From NCBI RefSeq assembly GCF_002196855.1, contig NZ_NIPW01000003.1, positions 1 to 64,000 of the forward strand: a stretch of 64,000 nt of DNA. The letters run 5' to 3'. This document shows positions 1 to 8,211 of the stretch, one piece after another; the stretch's first letter is position 1, and each line of letters opens with the position of its first letter. The notes below the pieces were generated by a model, which saw only the letters and a list, made by a program, of their open reading frames with translations, was not told the DNA's origin and did no database searches. Origin of the DNA: Haematobacter genomosp. 1 (GTDB lineage Bacteria; Pseudomonadota; Alphaproteobacteria; Rhodobacterales; Rhodobacteraceae). The translations under genes and the position numbers were made by a program.

Positions 1-2112
1 GGGCGGCGCCCGGCGCGCGGGCGTCTCCAGCGCCTCCGCCAGCCCGAGCCAGTAGGCCCCGCGCCGCCGCATCCCGGCCAGGGCCTCCGGCCCGCCGTTG
101 TCCTTCAGCCCGCCCATCAGGCTCACCAGCCGGTTCATCCAGCGCGCGGGCACCGTCTCCGCCTCGTCCGAGCGGATGGCGCGGCTCAAGACGACGCGGG
201 GCGTCGTCACCGCCTGTTCGAAGTCGTGGGCAGAGAGGCCGATCTGCCGTTCGGGGAGCAGGAGCCCGGTCCTGTGGCGCATCTGCCGGTTGAGCCACGG
301 ATCGGGCTGCGGCATCTGCGGCCAGCTCCCCTCGTTCAGCCCGCCCAGGATGACAAGCTCCGCGCCATGTACGCGGGCCTCCAGCGTCCCCCAGATCATG
401 ATGCGCGAATCGACCTCCGCGGCTTCGCGAACCTCCCCCCGCGCGAGGATGGCGGAGACCATGTCGCGGTAGTCGGCGGCGCTCATCCGGCCGCCGTGAG
501 GGGCTTCGAACGCGAGTTCCTCCATGGCGGCGAGCGCTTTGTCCCCCGCCGTGTCCTCCCAGAGGATGCCGCTCCCCGGCACCGGCCCGGCGGCCAGCAG
601 TTCCGCAAGCCGGCGGTGACGCGCGACGTGCTCCGCGAGCGGAAGGTCATGCCCTGGCTCTGCCGCCAGCGTCAGGGCCCCGGCCAGCCAGTCCCCCCAA
701 CCGGCGCGGCCTTCCTCGACCTCTCCGCCGCGGCTTTTGCGGGCGGCGAAGGCGCGGATGTCCTCCGGCGCGGGAAACACCGGGCCGTGACGGCGGAGCC
801 GCAGCTCGAACTCCCGCGTCCAGCGCAGATGCGGCCCGCGCCCCGCGCCCGTATGGGTCAGCGGATGTTTCAGCAGCGTCAGCAGCGCATCAGCGGTGAG
901 CTTTTGCGAAAACAGCGCCGCGACATGCCGCAGGAAGCGGCCGGGCGGCGAGAGGGCAAGCGGACGCCCCGCGCTGTCGTCCGGCAGGATGCCCCAGCGG
1001 TCCAGCGCTGCCGTCACCTGCCGGGTGAGACCACGGTCCGGCGTGATGAGGGCGGCGGTCTCGTTCCGCTCCGCCGCGTCCCGCAGGAGGAGCGCGATGG
1101 AAAGCGCCTCCGCCCGTGGCGAGGGAGCCTCGATCAGCGTCATCCCCTCCACCGCGCGGTCGAGGCCGGCAAGGGCCGGCCCCTCCTCCATCCACTGATC
1201 CGTCACCGGCGCGGGGCGCAGGGCGAGCGAGACGAGCCGGTTCCGCTCCGGGCAGGGGGGGGGCGTGCCGTCCCAGTGCTGCACCGCCGACATCGGCAGA
1301 TCGAGGCTCCGCAGGAAGCTGCGGAACCGCGCCTGCGGATGGTCCTGCGCCGTCAGCCCGTCGTCGAGCGATTCCCAGACCGGCTCCGGCAGGTCGAAGT
1401 CATAGCCCGGCAGCACCACCGCGCCCTGCGGCAGACGTGCCACCGCGCGCATCAGCCGGGCCGTCGTGCCGCGTGAGCCGGTGGAGCCTGCAACGATGAT
1501 CGGATGGGCCGGGGGCGTTTCCAGCCACTGGCCTTCCAGCCGCTCCACCACCATGCGCCGCCGGGCCTCCGCATCCGGGGCCTCGCCGGGGCCGGGGGAC
1601 AGGAACCGCGCGGCGATGCGGATGAAGGCGAGGCTCCGCTCCCAGTGCTGGGCGTGATCGACAAGGTCCAGCGCCTCCAGCCGTTCCAGCGGCACATCCT
1701 CCCCCTGCATCTCGGAAAGCAGCGCGGCAAGGCTGTCGGCCAGATCATAGACCGAGGCGCGGGGCGCGAGATGCGGCTGCACGTCCAGCAGACGCTGCAC
1801 AAGCTGGGCCAGTTCCAGCCTGCGCCGGAGCGGCGGTACCGGCGGCGGCAGATCCGCCATCGCCAGATCCCGCTCCAGGTCGGTGACGAGCCGGATGCGG
1901 GGCAGGAGTGTCGCCCCGCCCGTTGCGAACAGGGCCTTCACCCGCCGCTGCATCCGCCGGGTGTTGACGAAAAGCTCTACCCGCACCACGGCCTCCGGCG
2001 GCAGGGGGGCCAGCCGGGCCCGCAGACCTTCCACCAGTTGCCGCGGGAAATCGACGCCCGCGGGCAGGGCATAGACGCGGGGATCGCCGCTCGGCGGGAA
2101 AAGGTCAGCCAT
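1..2112 (-). CDS. addB: AddB, double-strand break repair helicase-nuclease subunit (5' part, cut by window edge)
   Basis: This reading frame is open from the ATG at 2112 to the window edge without a stop, giving 704 codons. AddB partners AddA in the alphaproteobacterial counterpart of RecBCD, which resects DNA ends for recombination. The N-terminus begins MADLFPPSGDPRVYALPAG and continues with VELFVNTRRMQRR and LLPRIRLVTDLERD, the pattern I recognise from alphaproteobacterial AddB. Further in are PIIVAGSTGSRGTT and ELVILGGLNEGSWPQMPQPD, the latter a conserved AddB segment. The family is close to 1000 residues, so roughly 300 C-terminal residues, including the expected nuclease and Fe-S region, lie outside the window. 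It overlaps the upstream murU stop by 8 bases, so the two are probably translationally coupled. Confidence 0.9.
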   Translation of the reverse strand, partial: MADLFPPSGDPRVYALPAGVDFPRQLVEGLRARLAPLPPEAVVRVELFVNTRRMQRRVKALFATGGATLLPRIRLVTDLERDLAMADLPPPVPPLRRRLELAQLVQRLLDVQPHLAPRASVYDLADSLAALLSEMQGEDVPLERLEALDLVDHAQHWERSLAFIRIAARFLSPGPGEAPDAEARRRMVVERLEGQWLETPPAHPIIVAGSTGSRGTTARLMRAVARLPQGAVVLPGYDFDLPEPVWESLDDGLTAQDHPQARFRSFLRSLDLPMSAVQHWDGTPPPCPERNRLVSLALRPAPVTDQWMEEGPALAGLDRAVEGMTLIEAPSPRAEALSIALLLRDAAERNETAALITPDRGLTRQVTAALDRWGILPDDSAGRPLALSPPGRFLRHVAALFSQKLTADALLTLLKHPLTHTGAGRGPHLRWTREFELRLRRHGPVFPAPEDIRAFAARKSRGGEVEEGRAGWGDWLAGALTLAAEPGHDLPLAEHVARHRRLAELLAAGPVPGSGILWEDTAGDKALAAMEELAFEAPHGGRMSAADYRDMVSAILARGEVREAAEVDSRIMIWGTLEARVHGAELVILGGLNEGSWPQMPQPDPWLNRQMRHRTGLLLPERQIGLSAHDFEQAVTTPRVVLSRAIRSDEAETVPARWMNRLVSLMGGLKDNGGPEALAGMRRRGAYWLGLAEALETPARRAPP

Positions 2113-2782
2113 CGGTGAGCATCGCCTCCCCCAGCGCGATGCCTTCGGGCCGGCCCACGTCGCACCAGCGGCCGGGATGGACCACGCCGTAAAGGCGGCC
2201 CGCGGCGATCATCTCATCCCAGAGCAGGTTCAGGGAGAACACCTCCGCCGCGATCCCGGCCAGACCCTCGGGGCGGATGATCTGGGCGCCGGTGTAGATG
2301 TACTCCTGCCCCCGCGCGACTAGGCCGTCCGCAAGGTCGAAATCGCCTTTCGGCCCATGCCCCACCGCGCGGCTCCGGGGCACGAGGAGGAGAAGCCCGT
2401 CCATCCGCTCCGGCTCCCAGGCCGCGGCAAGCGTGGCGAGCGGGTTCGGCCCGGTCCAGACAGCGTCGCTGTTCAGCGTGTAGAGCGGCCCCTTGCCCAG
2501 CAGCGGCAGGGCGGCGCGGAGACCTCCGCCCGTCTCCAGAAGCGTCGGCTCCGGCGAATAGCACACCCGCTCACCCAGATGGGCCTCGATCATCGGGGCG
2601 AGGTAATGGGTGTTGACCACGATCGGCGCGGCTCCGGCGGCTTCCGCCAGCCCGAGTGCATGGTCGATCAGTGGCAGGCCCGCCACCTCCACCAGCGGTT
2701 TCGGGCGGTCCTGCGTCAGCGCGCCCATGCGCGTGCCGCGGCCCGCGGCGAACAACATCAGGGGCAGGCGCGCGTTCCGCAT
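2105..2782 (-). CDS. murU: MurU-like N-acetylmuramate-1-phosphate uridylyltransferase
   Basis: This 225-residue nucleotidyltransferase belongs to the sugar-1-phosphate family. The N-terminal signature AAGRGTRMGALTQDRPKPL (residues about 12-30) binds the nucleotide, and YTLNSDAVW supplies the expected metal-binding acidic residue. Paired with the sugar kinase amgK just upstream, the best fit is MurU of peptidoglycan recycling, which makes UDP-MurNAc from MurNAc-1-phosphate and so bypasses de novo synthesis. Length fits MurU (about 220-240). It overlaps the amgK 3' end by 25 bases and addB by 8 bases, so the block reads as one operon. Without the neighbour it would only be called a generic nucleotidyltransferase. 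Confidence 0.8.
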   Translation of the reverse strand: MRNARLPLMLFAAGRGTRMGALTQDRPKPLVEVAGLPLIDHALGLAEAAGAAPIVVNTHYLAPMIEAHLGERVCYSPEPTLLETGGGLRAALPLLGKGPLYTLNSDAVWTGPNPLATLAAAWEPERMDGLLLLVPRSRAVGHGPKGDFDLADGLVARGQEYIYTGAQIIRPEGLAGIAAEVFSLNLLWDEMIAAGRLYGVVHPGRWCDVGRPEGIALGEAMLTDG

Positions 2783-4086
2783 TGGGCTTTGATCCTTTCA
2801 AGGCGCTCCGGCGTGGGTTCTGGCAGCGTCTCCCGCACGAGACGGGAGAGATCGGCCAGCGCCGGGTGGGAGAGGTCGCGCATCAGGTGATCCCAGACGC
2901 GCGGCACGAAGGCGAGGTAGCGCGGCTTGCCGTCCCGGAGACAGAGCCGTGCGAAAACCCCCAGAATCCGCAGGTTCCGCTGCGCGCCCAAAGTGGCATA
3001 AGCGGCGCGGAAGGCCGCATCTTCAGCACCGGTTTCCGCGATGTAGCGCGCGATCATCTCCTGCCGGAGCGTTTCGGTCGTGTCACGCCGCGCGTCCTCC
3101 AGCAGCGAGACCAGATCATAGGCGGCATGGCCGCGCCGCGCGTCCTGAAAATCGAGCAGGCCGACACGGGCCGCGCCCTCCCGCTCGGGCAACCAGAGCA
3201 GGTTCTCGGCATGGTAATCCCGCAGCACCAGCACTTCCGGTCCACCGGCATGGCGCAATGCGGCTTCGTTCACCGCCTCGGCCAGCGGGGCGCGATCCAC
3301 AGGCTCCGCACCGGTGCCGGGAAGATACCAGTCCACCGCCAGCGCCGCGAGATCGCCGAGGAGCGGCGGGGCATACCGCCCCACGCCGTCGGGCGCGGGG
3401 TGGCGGTGCAGCTCTACCAGAGCATCGACAGCGGCGGCATAGAGCAGGCGCTCCTCCCCCGCATCCTCCCGCAGCAGGCTGGCGTAAAGGTCGTCGCCCA
3501 GATCCTCCAGCAGCAGGAAGCCCTGTGCCGCATCCTCGGCCAGGATCCGGGGCGCAGACAGGCCGAGCGACGACAGATGCCGCGCGATGGCGACGAAGGG
3601 GCGCACATCCTCCCCCCGCTCCGCCGGGGCATCCATGAGCACCAGTGTCTCGCCCGCAGCGCGCACCCGCTCATAACGGCGGTTGGAGGCATCGCCCGCC
3701 AGCGGCGCACGCACCGCGCCCGTCAGCCCCGCCCGGGTGAGAAAGGCATCTGCAAGGTGGGTCCGGGGTGTTTCGGTCATCGGTACTTTGTGTGCTGGGG
3801 TTGTGGGCGGGAACGTTGTGGGTGGGAGGCCTTCGGGTGGCCTGACTTCGGGCGGCCTGACTTCCGGTGACCGGACTTCGGACAGGCGGTCTTTGGACAG
3901 GCGGACTTCAGGCAGATGGGCTTCAGGCAGGCGGTCTTCAGGCAGGCGGACATCGGGTGGCCGGACATCGGGCAGATGGGCCTCGGTAAGGCAGTCCTCG
4001 GGCAGGCGGGCGTCGCCCGGACCGCTTTCACGCGGAGGCGGCCCAGCCGAGGGGGCCTGCCGGGGCATTCCTGGCGGCGTGGTCAT
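2758..4086 (-). CDS. amgK: AmgK-like anomeric MurNAc/GlcNAc kinase with an extra repeat-rich N-terminus
   Basis: The protein has 442 residues from the ATG at 4086, which overlaps the tsaE stop as ATGA. The last 340 residues, from the internal Met at 3780 (MTETPRTHLADAFL), form an aminoglycoside-phosphotransferase-type kinase: LAGDASNRRYERV, the catalytic loop VLRDYHAENLLWL and the metal-binding VGLLDFQDAR. AmgK phosphorylates the anomeric carbon of MurNAc or GlcNAc, feeding MurU. The first 102 residues are an unusual low-complexity arm of 5-residue units such as EVRLP, EDRLP and EAHLP, encoded by 13 tandem 15-bp units. The kinase fold seems complete from 3780, so translation may start there instead, but the ATGA coupling favours 4086. 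The arm is absent from the AmgK proteins I can recall. Confidence 0.78.
   Translation of the reverse strand: MTTPPGMPRQAPSAGPPPRESGPGDARLPEDCLTEAHLPDVRPPDVRLPEDRLPEAHLPEVRLSKDRLSEVRSPEVRPPEVRPPEGLPPTTFPPTTPAHKVPMTETPRTHLADAFLTRAGLTGAVRAPLAGDASNRRYERVRAAGETLVLMDAPAERGEDVRPFVAIARHLSSLGLSAPRILAEDAAQGFLLLEDLGDDLYASLLREDAGEERLLYAAAVDALVELHRHPAPDGVGRYAPPLLGDLAALAVDWYLPGTGAEPVDRAPLAEAVNEAALRHAGGPEVLVLRDYHAENLLWLPEREGAARVGLLDFQDARRGHAAYDLVSLLEDARRDTTETLRQEMIARYIAETGAEDAAFRAAYATLGAQRNLRILGVFARLCLRDGKPRYLAFVPRVWDHLMRDLSHPALADLSRLVRETLPEPTPERLERIKAQCGTRACP
3821..4015 (-). repeat. Degenerate 15-bp tandem repeat, about 13 units, inside amgK
   Basis: On the plus strand the units resemble GGCAGGCGGACTTCA, GGCAGATGGGCTTCA and GGCGGCCTGACTTCC and keep an exact 15-bp period for 13 units. 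Each unit encodes five residues on the minus strand, roughly [E/D]-x-[R/H]-[L/P]-P. Because the period is a multiple of three, gain or loss of units would lengthen or shorten the AmgK N-terminal arm without breaking the frame. Confidence 0.85.
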
Positions 4087-4568
4087 GGCAAGGTCTCGAG
4101 CAGGGGTTGCAGCCGCGCGGCCCAGCCTGCATTTCCGGTGAGGGTGACGGATCGGCTTTCCCCTTCCCGCGTGGGGCGGAAGGCCAGTGTCAGCGCCCCC
4201 TCCGGCGTGAGGGAGCCGAGCCTGTCGGGCCATTCCACAAGCGTTATCGCGGTGGTGAACGCATCCTCCAGACCCAGCTCGACGATCTCATCGGGCTGGG
4301 ACAGGCGATAGAGGTCGCTGTGCCAGATCTCGTCACCCTCCGCGCCATAGGTCTGGACGAGGGTGAAGGTCGGTGAGGGAACCTCCGTCTCCGCCCCGTG
4401 CCGCGCCCGGATGAGCGCGCGCGCGAAATGGGATTTTCCCGCCCCGACCGATCCATCGAGCAGCAGGACGTCTCCCGGTCGCAACAGCGGCTCCATCAAG
4501 CGCGCAAGGGCGTCCGTCGCCTCCGGGCCGGCAAGGTCAACTGTGCGGGAAAGGGGTGCTCCAGACAT
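4083..4568 (-). CDS. tsaE: TsaE, ATPase of tRNA threonylcarbamoyladenosine (t6A) synthesis
   Basis: A 161-residue protein with the Walker A loop GSVGAGKSHFAR at residues 39-50, followed by PSPTFTLVQTY and IWHSDLYRL, both typical of the TsaE/YjeE family. TsaE works with TsaD and TsaB to place t6A at position 37 of ANN-decoding tRNAs; tsaD lies at 14972-16072 in this window. Length and domain content are normal for the family. The stop overlaps the amgK ATG by four bases, so tsaE probably opens the tsaE-amgK-murU-addB operon. Confidence 0.93.
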   Translation of the reverse strand: MSGAPLSRTVDLAGPEATDALARLMEPLLRPGDVLLLDGSVGAGKSHFARALIRARHGAETEVPSPTFTLVQTYGAEGDEIWHSDLYRLSQPDEIVELGLEDAFTTAITLVEWPDRLGSLTPEGALTLAFRPTREGESRSVTLTGNAGWAARLQPLLETLP

Positions 4569-4710
4569 GCCCGACTTGTAACGTTCCCGTCCCGTTCTGC
4601 AAGCGGTCTTGAAGGGGAGCGTCGAACGCAGTCGTGCTGGACGCGTCCTTCCCGATCCGCCGGACCTCAGGCGGCCAAGGCAGTTTCAAGGCAAATCATT
4701 ACAACAATTA

Positions 4711-4871
4711 GCAGGTCGCTGAAAAAGACTTTCAGCGCCGCGTTGGAGCGGAGTTCATTCGCAATCGGGTGAAATTCAGTCGGAAATCTACGCGTTTCGG
4801 GTTTCTTCTGGGCTGATTTCCCGATTTCCAGAGCATAGAGACGACACTTCTGAACTTTTTCAGCAGCCTGT
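4711..4871 (-). repeat. Interspersed MITE-like element, copy A (subfamily I)
   Basis: About 161 bp between the tsaE 5' end and the PAS gene 3' end. Ends are GCAGGTCGCTGAAAAAG and CTTTTTCAGCAGCCTG, imperfect inverted repeats. On the minus strand it matches copy D closely over its first 70 bases (GGCTGCTGAAAAAGTT, CTCTATGCTCTGGAAAT) and shares CCGCTCCAACGC near the other end. The element is clearly less GC-rich than the neighbouring genes. A short minus-strand ORF across it reads AAEKVQKCRLYALEIGKSAQ, but stops in other copies argue against a real protein. Confidence 0.8.
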
Positions 4872-5131
4872 TCGGTGGAATGGGAATTCCGTCCTGAAGG
4901 AAATTTCAGGCCATCAGAGGTGGAGATGGGGTCACTGATCCCCAGGGAGGGCAGAATTCCCCTGCATATCGCTGGAACCAGCATCCGCAAATCCGCCGAG
5001 AACTATTTCCCTCGGGCATTGCCTCATGCAGCTGCGAGCAAAATCTTTCCGCACCAGCGGCTGTATGAGGACATTGTCCCGAAGTGCTGATGCCATAATC
5101 GCGTCCTCACGCAGCCTGGGCCCATTGCAAG
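4872..5131. other. Gene-free spacer between repeat copy A and the PAS gene
   Basis: I see no coding region, RNA or clear repeat here. It follows the 3' end of the PAS gene. It does not read as a continuation of a histidine-kinase domain in any frame. Confidence 0.5.
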
Positions 5132-6652
5132 TCACTCGGCCGCGAGCATCCTTTCCCCCGCCGGACGGATCCGAAAGGCGACGAGAGTTGCACCATCGGA
5201 CAAGGGCGTCGCGCGGCAGTGGAGAAAGGTTGCATCGTCGCGCCGGACGGCCGCCGTCCACTCCTCCCGCCGATCGAGAGTGCCGACCTGCTGGCGCAGC
5301 TTCCGCCAGAGCGTCGCTCCGGGCAGGGTGGCATCCCACAGGGCGATCGCCTGGTCTATATCCACCGGCGTGAGATCCTCACCCCCCTCGATCCCCCAGA
5401 GACTTGCATAGGCCTGATTGGAAACGAGCAGCATTCCCGCCGCGGAAAACACCGCGATGCCGTCTGGAATGGCATCGATGACCTCCTGCGACAGCTCGAT
5501 CTCGGCGCGGAAGCGGCGGGACAGGGTGATCTCTCCGGTGATGTCCTCCAGCAGGAAGGTTATCGCGCCCTCGGGATGCGGCTGGCCGGTCACACGATAG
5601 GTCTGGCCACCCGGAAGGCTCCACGTCTCCTCATAACCACCCGCTTCGGCAGCCTTCTCCACCTCGGTCATCTGCTGGCGCCAGCTTGCATAATCCCGCC
5701 GCTCCGGCAGCATCCGCTGTTCCCGCAGGCGTTCGAGGAAAGCGAAGAGCGACGGTCGCGCGGCAAGGAAATCCGTCCCCAGCCGGGTAAGGTCCGCGAG
5801 CGCGGGATTGAACATCTGGAGCTTGCGGCCCCGGTCGAATACCGCCAGCCCGATCGCGAGCCCCATGAACGCATCCGACATCGCCTGCTGCGAGCCGCGA
5901 AGCCGCCGCTCCATCCGCATCATGCCGTCGGCGGGAATCGCATAGCCGACGGTGTCGCCGCCCTCCTCGGCAGTGAACACGCAATCGAACCACGCCTCGC
6001 CGTCCACGCCCTGAATCCGCTGGCTTCCCGGCAGGCTTCCGGGTGTGGTCTCGCGCGGACCCGGCAGGAAGAGGCGCGGCAGCGGCCACATGATATCGTC
6101 CGGGTTGCTTCCCGTGAGTGCAAGATAGGCGGCGTTGGCCCAGGTGACCTCTCCCGCCGGATCCGTCCGCCAGACTGGCCAGGGCGCTGTCTCCACCGTG
6201 CGGCGGAGCAGGTCCAGCTCCTCCTCCGCAGCGGTTCGGGACAGGGCGGCGGCTGTTGCTCCCCGGAGGGTGAGCCGCAGGTGGGCGTTCTCCCGCCGGG
6301 CCTCCAGTGTAACGCCGCCCCCCGAATCCCGCACCTCCCCCCCCGGAGGCAGCGCGCCGAGCCGCGCCATCACGCCGGGCAGCCGCGGTTCCAGATAGCT
6401 GCCGAGTCGTGTCCAGTCCGTTCGCCCGCGGAGCGGCGCAAGCAGGAGCAAGCCTTCGGGTGAGCTGTCGATGAGCCGTTCGTCGTCGAAGAGAAAGGTG
6501 ATCCCCTCCGCATTTGGACCGTCCGCAAGTGGCCCGGGCGCAGGCCCCTTTGCCCCCCGCGGGTGACCGCCAAGGAATACCGCCACGGCGGTGGCCGCGC
6601 CGGTTGCCATCACCGTGACAGTCGCCACGGTTAGGAAGAAGGCGATGTCCAT
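5132..6652 (-). CDS. Membrane-anchored multi-PAS signalling protein without kinase domain (possible DivL-position protein)
   Basis: 506 residues. Residues about 4-27 form one membrane segment (FFLTVATVTVMATGAATAV). Three PAS-like stretches follow: around 148-250 (VETAPWPVWRTDPAGEVTWANAAY style), around 262-370 (FMGLAIGLAVFDRGRKLQMFN, ending ITFLLEDITGE) and around 390-495 (VIDAIPDGIAVFSAAG, ending LSDGATLVAFRIR). The protein stops just after the last PAS, so the dimerisation and ATPase domains of a sensor kinase are missing. From memory, the gene next to tsaE in several alphaproteobacteria is divL, a PAS protein acting on CckA and CtrA; that is synteny-based inference. A TTAA-N7-TTAA site lies 62-76 bases upstream of the start. 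Confidence 0.7.
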   Translation of the reverse strand: MDIAFFLTVATVTVMATGAATAVAVFLGGHPRGAKGPAPGPLADGPNAEGITFLFDDERLIDSSPEGLLLLAPLRGRTDWTRLGSYLEPRLPGVMARLGALPPGGEVRDSGGGVTLEARRENAHLRLTLRGATAAALSRTAAEEELDLLRRTVETAPWPVWRTDPAGEVTWANAAYLALTGSNPDDIMWPLPRLFLPGPRETTPGSLPGSQRIQGVDGEAWFDCVFTAEEGGDTVGYAIPADGMMRMERRLRGSQQAMSDAFMGLAIGLAVFDRGRKLQMFNPALADLTRLGTDFLAARPSLFAFLERLREQRMLPERRDYASWRQQMTEVEKAAEAGGYEETWSLPGGQTYRVTGQPHPEGAITFLLEDITGEITLSRRFRAEIELSQEVIDAIPDGIAVFSAAGMLLVSNQAYASLWGIEGGEDLTPVDIDQAIALWDATLPGATLWRKLRQQVGTLDRREEWTAAVRRDDATFLHCRATPLSDGATLVAFRIRPAGERMLAAE

Positions 6653-6713
6653 GCCCCTGTCCTTCCGTTCCCTGCCCGGACGCAGGGTTTTGGGTCATCA
6701 GGCTGCAAAAGGG

Positions 6714-6728
6714 TTAAGATGGAGTTAA
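6714..6728. promoter_or_regulatory. Candidate CtrA-type site TTAA-N7-TTAA
   Basis: The sequence TTAAGATGGAGTTAA has two TTAA half-sites separated by exactly 7 bases, the full CtrA spacing known from alphaproteobacteria. It lies between regB and the PAS gene, upstream of the latter. TTAA is uncommon in this GC-rich DNA. Binding is inferred, not shown. Confidence 0.5.
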
Positions 6729-6768
6729 TAAACGGATGAACCCGCAATGAGCCGGGCGGGCGTGGCTT

Positions 6769-8115
6769 TCAGGCCTCGAACATCGGATTGTCGCCCAGCG
6801 GACCCGCTTCCGCCGCGAGCGCCGCCAGCGGCCAGCGGGCGGCGATCACCGCGCCGCCTTCGGGCGCGTTGGTGAAGCGCAGGGTGCCGCCTGTCCGCTC
6901 CAGCAGCGTTTTGGCGATGAACAGGCCGAGACCCATTCCCTCATAGCCGGGCCGTTCCGGGTCCGGCTCGTCGCGGCGGCGGCGCAGGAAGGGCTCGCCG
7001 ATGCGGCCCAGCAGGTGGGGAGGATAGCCGGGACCGTCGTCAACGATGGTGATGCGCAGACTGTCCCGCGACCAGATGGCGGTGATCACGACGCCGGTGC
7101 GGGAAAAATCCACCGCGTTCTGCACGAGGTTGCGCAACCCGTGGATCAGTTCCGGCCGGCGACGGATCATCGGCTGGGGGGAGCCGTCGCCGCTCTCCAT
7201 CACGAAGCGCACGGCCTTGCCCCGGCCCGCATGCGGTTCCGCCGCTTCGCGCAGGACAGCCTCCACGGGGGCGTTCCGCAGGTGCATGTCGTCCTTGCCC
7301 GCGCGCCCCATGGACCGCAGGATATCACGGCAGCGGTCCGCCTGATCGCGGATCAGCGTGACATCGGCCATCAGATCGGGATCGTCGCCCACCTCCTCCA
7401 GCAGTTCGGAAGAGACGAGCTTGATCGTGGCGAGCGGCGTGCCGAGCTCATGCGCCGCCGCCGCCACCACACCGCCCAGATCGGTGAGCTTCTGTTCCCG
7501 CGCCAGCGCCATCTGCGTGGCCAGCAACGCCCGCGACATCGCCCGCGCCTCGGAGGCCACGCGGTGGGTGTATAGCCCGATGAACAGGATGCCGATCAGA
7601 ATGGCGAGCCAGTTGCCGAAGCGATAGATCGGCGGCAGCACCACCGGGCTGCCATCGGCAAAACGCATGGGAATGCTGCGGAACTCCACCAGCGTCACCA
7701 GCGCGATCGCCACAACCGCGAGCACGATGGTCGAGGACAGGCGGAGAGAGGTGGCGGAGATCGTCACCGGCGCAAGGATCAGCAGCGCGAACGGGTTGTG
7801 GATCCCCCCCGTCAGGTAAAGCAGCAGCCCGTATTGCGACGTATCGACCAGCAGGGTGAGCATCGCCTCCCGGTCCGTCAGGCGGCGGTTCTTCGGGAAG
7901 CCCAGCATGGTGACGACGTTGACAGCCACCATGGCCAGGATCGCGGCAATCGCCCAGCCCGTGGGAAGGAGGAGGCCGAAATACCGCTCCGCCACCATCA
8001 GCGCGATGAACTGCCCCGTCACCGCCATCCACCTGAGCAGCACCAGCGTGCGCAGGCGGAGCGGGCGTTCCGCCGCGCTTTCCGGCGGATCGGGAAAAAG
8101 GTCGGTAAGGGTCAT
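6769..8115 (-). CDS. regB: RegB/PrrB redox-sensing membrane histidine kinase
   Basis: 448 residues, the expected size. The first 190 residues hold about six membrane helices. The quinone-site motif GGIHNPF is at residues 103-109. The H-box AAAHELGTPL places the phospho-accepting His at 222, and ADRCRDILRSMG puts the redox-active Cys at 262; both are three residues earlier than the R. capsulatus numbering I remember (225 and 265). The ATPase part has NLVQNAVDFS, DDGPGYP and GMGLGLFIAKTLL. RegB phosphorylates RegA when the respiratory chain is reduced, driving genes for photosynthesis, respiration, CO2 and N2 fixation in relatives. It is transcribed divergently from senC-regA, the classical arrangement. 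Confidence 0.96.
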   Translation of the reverse strand: MTLTDLFPDPPESAAERPLRLRTLVLLRWMAVTGQFIALMVAERYFGLLLPTGWAIAAILAMVAVNVVTMLGFPKNRRLTDREAMLTLLVDTSQYGLLLYLTGGIHNPFALLILAPVTISATSLRLSSTIVLAVVAIALVTLVEFRSIPMRFADGSPVVLPPIYRFGNWLAILIGILFIGLYTHRVASEARAMSRALLATQMALAREQKLTDLGGVVAAAAHELGTPLATIKLVSSELLEEVGDDPDLMADVTLIRDQADRCRDILRSMGRAGKDDMHLRNAPVEAVLREAAEPHAGRGKAVRFVMESGDGSPQPMIRRRPELIHGLRNLVQNAVDFSRTGVVITAIWSRDSLRITIVDDGPGYPPHLLGRIGEPFLRRRRDEPDPERPGYEGMGLGLFIAKTLLERTGGTLRFTNAPEGGAVIAARWPLAALAAEAGPLGDNPMFEA

Positions 8116-8211
8116 GCCGGGGCCTGATGTCGCATGGGGGCGGGGGGTGATTGTTAATCGGCCCGCGATCGGCGATCAATGCAGCCGCGCACCGGAACGG
8201 GGTCCATCGGG

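Noticed and set aside
4087-4233. In-frame extension of amgK upstream to 4233.
   Set aside because: It lies wholly within tsaE and would add non-family residues; the ATGA junction at 4086 is the natural start.
4667-4990. A 107-residue ORF over repeat copy A (similar short ORFs over F1, F2 and E).
   Set aside because: Some residues recur between copies only because the DNA repeats; other copies have stops and shifts in the frame, so it is not a protein gene.
4872-5131. A lost kinase domain of the PAS protein downstream of its stop.
   Set aside because: Translation in all minus-strand frames shows no dimerisation or ATPase motifs, so there is no evidence for a simple frameshift.
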